Shown here piece by piece: positions 20,516 through 23,682 of a stretch of 23,682 nucleotides of DNA. Source of the stretch: Acephala macrosclerotiorum. Its lineage: Eukaryota > Ascomycota > Leotiomycetes > Helotiales > Mollisiaceae. A program made the translations under genes and the position numbers. Within the stretch, counting starts at the first letter, position 1. Every line of letters starts with the position of its first letter. The notes beneath the pieces are model-generated. The model was not told the DNA's origin. It made no database searches and saw nothing but the letters and a program-made list of their open reading frames with translations. The DNA is taken from contig MU119688.1 in NCBI GenBank assembly GCA_014904845.1, forward strand, positions 3,794 to 27,475. The letters are read 5' to 3'.

Positions 20516-23500
20516 CGTAATTAAAATATAATACTTATTTAAATTATTATATAAACGAATTTAAATAAAATTAAAATTTTATATTTTTAAATTAATAAAA
20601 TTATAAAATAAAAAATAAAAATAATAAAAATACGAAATAAATAAAAAAATATTATTTAAATATTTAATTTTTAATATATTTTTAATATAATTTAAAATTA
20701 ATAAAAAGAAATTAAATTTAAAATTTAATATAATTTTATTTATTTTTTTAATTTAAACGAGTTTTTTTTAATTATTTATAAAAAGTATTTTATTAAAATT
20801 AAAATTTAAATTTTGATTTTATTAAAAATTTATATATTAATTTTTAAAATTATAATATAAATCGAAATTAATAAATTTTAAATTTATAAAATTTGTAATA
20901 AAATTAAAAAACGAAATTAAATAATTAATAATAATATAATATTTATTAATATATTCGAAAATAAATTATAAAATATTAAAATTTTAATTTAATTTTAATA
21001 ATTTAATTTTATTTATTTTTTTATATAATTAAATAAAATAAAAATTTACGATTAAAATTATTTATTTATTATTATAATCGCTTATTTAATATTAAATTAT
21101 TATCGATATATTATATGTAATTTTCGATTAATAAATAAAATTAATATATATTTTTTAAATATATTATTTAAAATACGTTTATTTATAAAAATTTAATTTC
21201 GAATTAATTAAATTTAAACGTTTATTTTACTTTTTTTACGAAAATATAATTTTATTTTTAATTTCGTTTATTATTAATTTATATTTATTAAATAATAAAA
21301 AAGTATTAAACGTAAAAATTTTTATAAATTTAATTAATAATTTAATTTTTTAAAATAAATATATTATCGATTTATATATTAATTATTTCGAATAAAATAT
21401 AATTATTTTTTATAACGAGTAAATAAAAATCGAATATTAAAAATTTTATTGAAAATTTATTTTTATAATAAATATTATACGTTTTATATTAATATATTTT
21501 TATTTTCGAAATTTTATAAAAAAATTTAATTATTTTACAAATAATATTTATTATTATTTTTAAAAATTTAATGAAAATAATACGTATTAATAAAATTCTT
21601 AATTATTCGTATATTTAAATAATATTTTTTAAATAAAAATTAATTTTTTTAAATTTAAAAAATAAAATTAAAATAATAATAATTCGTTAATTAATACGTT
21701 AAATATTCGAAAATTAAATTAATATTATTTTTTTATTTTTACTATTAAATATTTAAATTATAAAACGAGATTTTTTATATAAAATTATTGTTTTTATATT
21801 TTTAATTTCGTTTATTAATTTTAAATCGAAAATTCGTTAATTATCGATTTTTTTTTCGAATTATTAAAAATTAATTCGAAATTTTTTTTTTACAAAAAAT
21901 TATAAATAAATCGTTTAAAATATTGATAATTTTTTTATATAAAAATTTATAAATAATTATTTATTTTTAGTTTTTTTTTAATTAAATAAATTACAAAAAA
22001 AAAATTTGAAAAAATTTGATTTTAAAATTTAATTTTTTAATAAATTTTTTTTAATAAATAATTTTTTAATTATTTTTCGAATTATTTGAAATTTTAATAA
22101 AATAATTTTATAATAATATTATGAAAATTTTTTAATTTATTTAATAATTATAATTAATATATTTTTTTTATTTATTATTAATAATATATATATTTAAATT
22201 TAAAAATATATCAATTAAATAATAATTTTATAAATTATTTTTTATTCGTAAAATATTATTAATTTAACGAATAATATAATATTTTTAAATTATAATTATT
22301 ATATTTTTTATCGTTTTGATTTTAATAATAATTAATATTATAAATGCATTTTATTATAATATTTGAAAATAAACGTTAAAAATAAAAAATATAAAAATAA
22401 TATTATTCGATTTTATTATATTATTAATTATTTTAATCGCTATTTAAAATCGTTTTTTTTATAAATCGAAAATTTTTTAAAATAATATATTATAATACGT
22501 TTTAATAAAACGTAATATTTTTTAATTAAATTAATTATATTATAAATTTTTATTAATATAATTTTCGAATTAATATTTATATTTTTAATATTATTATAAA
22601 AAATTTTAAAATTAAAATTCGTTTTGAAATTATAAATAGTAAATATTAATAATTTAAAATAAACGTCGATTTAATACGTTTAAAAATCGTTTTATATTTT
22701 TTTCGTCGATATATTAATAAAAAACTTCGTAATTTAAAATATTATAATTTTATTTACGATTTAAAATATTAATTTTTCGTCGATTTATAATACGTTTAAA
22801 TAAACGAAATAATTAAAATTATAATCGTCGTATAATATAAATTTAAAATAATCGAAAAAATTATTATTTATTTAATATTATTAATAAAATTTTATTATTT
22901 TTTTAATTTTTTCGAAATTCGTAAATTATTTTTTATATTTTAATATTTATACGAATTTAACGATCAATAAATATTTAAAACGTTTATATAATTATTTAAA
23001 TTTCGTTTTAATTGAATAATAAATAATAAAATCGATTTTTATTATAAAAAATTTATAATTATTATAAATTAAAATTTTAAATAAATTAAATAATATTTAA
23101 AAATATTTATTAAAATCACGTAAAACGTAATACGTTTAATTAATATATTAATATTAATAATTTTAAAAAATAAAATTTTATCGATTTCGAATTTAATTAT
23201 TATTTTTTCGATTTTAAATTCGTTTAATTTAATATTTCGAATTCGTTAAAAAATTAAATATTTAATATATAATAATTTATTAAATACGTTTTTATATTAA
23301 CGAGTATTAAAAACGATTTTAATTATATTATAATATTCGATATTATATAATAAATTAATTAATAATCGAGTAATTCGATAATTTTAAATTTATTAATTAT
23401 ATTATAAAATATTACGAATTAATTAATTATACGATATTATTTTTAAATAAAAATTTTTTTTTAACAATTTTAATAAAAAATTATTTGTATTTTTTAATAA

Positions 23501-23682
23501 TATTAAAATTTAATTTTTCGAATTTAATTATAAATTAAATTATTTTATTTTTATTAAACGATTTCAATTTTTTAAAATCGTTATATATATATATATTTTA
23601 ATAATTCGAATTTTTATAAATAAAATTTTTTTTTTCGTTTTAATATATTATTGATTTTTTATAATTAATTTAATTATTATAT

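Larger units (their letters stand above)
18958..23682. other. RIP-saturated AT-rich region to the window end, no gene
   Basis: Apart from the repeats listed, the sequence is A/T with residual C and G mostly in CpG. CpG sites are somewhat denser at 22640-23360 (for example near 22660-22800 with ACGTCGA, TCGTCGA and TCGTCG), suggesting a more CpG-rich ancestor there. No open frame or element terminus could be recognised. Confidence 0.7.

Noticed and set aside
10533..23682. AT-rich region as mitochondrial DNA
   Set aside because: No mitochondrial gene, tRNA or rRNA sequence is visible. The CpG-only residue, RIP-type LTR differences and nuclear-type ABC introns fit a nuclear AT isochore better. 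The GC hairpins at 1-599 alone keep a mitochondrial link open.
600..23682. CRISPR array, phage or bacterial defence system
   Set aside because: There is no regular repeat-spacer pattern and no bacterial genes. Introns and RIP point to a fungus.

Overview
The window looks like an AT isochore of a filamentous ascomycete (Pezizomycotina) nuclear genome. Supporting signs are long stretches of extremely AT-rich DNA of the kind left by repeat-induced point mutation (RIP), short introns of about 50-80 nt in a remnant gene, and a degenerate Ty1/copia retrotransposon whose two LTRs differ only by transitions. No intact protein-coding gene was found. Species cannot be told from the sequence.

Layout. 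1-599: a GC-richer segment packed with perfect or near-perfect hairpins, non-coding as far as I can see, resembling mobile GC clusters. 600-2235: RIP-saturated AT DNA. 2236-3821: an island of normal base composition, holding a non-coding part with 40-bp tandem repeats (2236-2780) and then a truncated, decayed ABC transporter gene (about 2782-3821) with three recognisable introns. 3822-4272: AT DNA, starting abruptly inside the ABC coding sequence. 4278-10527: a complete but dead Ty1/copia element with 207-bp LTRs, a candidate 5-bp target duplication (ACGTA), and gag, integrase, reverse transcriptase and RNase H remnants in that order. 10533 to about 18660: more than 8 kb of RIP-saturated DNA with a few dispersed repeats. 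About 18660-18957: a second lightly mutated island that reads best as an LTR plus primer-binding region of another retroelement on the minus strand. 18958-23682: RIP-saturated DNA.

The mutational record is the most interesting content. First, in the saturated parts nearly all remaining C and G lie in CpG dinucleotides, so the process removed C in other contexts and spared CpG. Second, the copia element shows strand asymmetry that flips inside the element: its left half lost C on the plus strand and its right half lost G. The LTR pair shows the same thing: the 5' LTR differs by C-to-T only, the 3' LTR mostly by G-to-A.

The genes do not work together as a system. This is a graveyard: an old RIP-destroyed repeat bed, a broken single-copy gene fragment caught in it, and a younger retrotransposon nested into it and then itself mutated. 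All ORFs over the AT-rich parts are composition artefacts.
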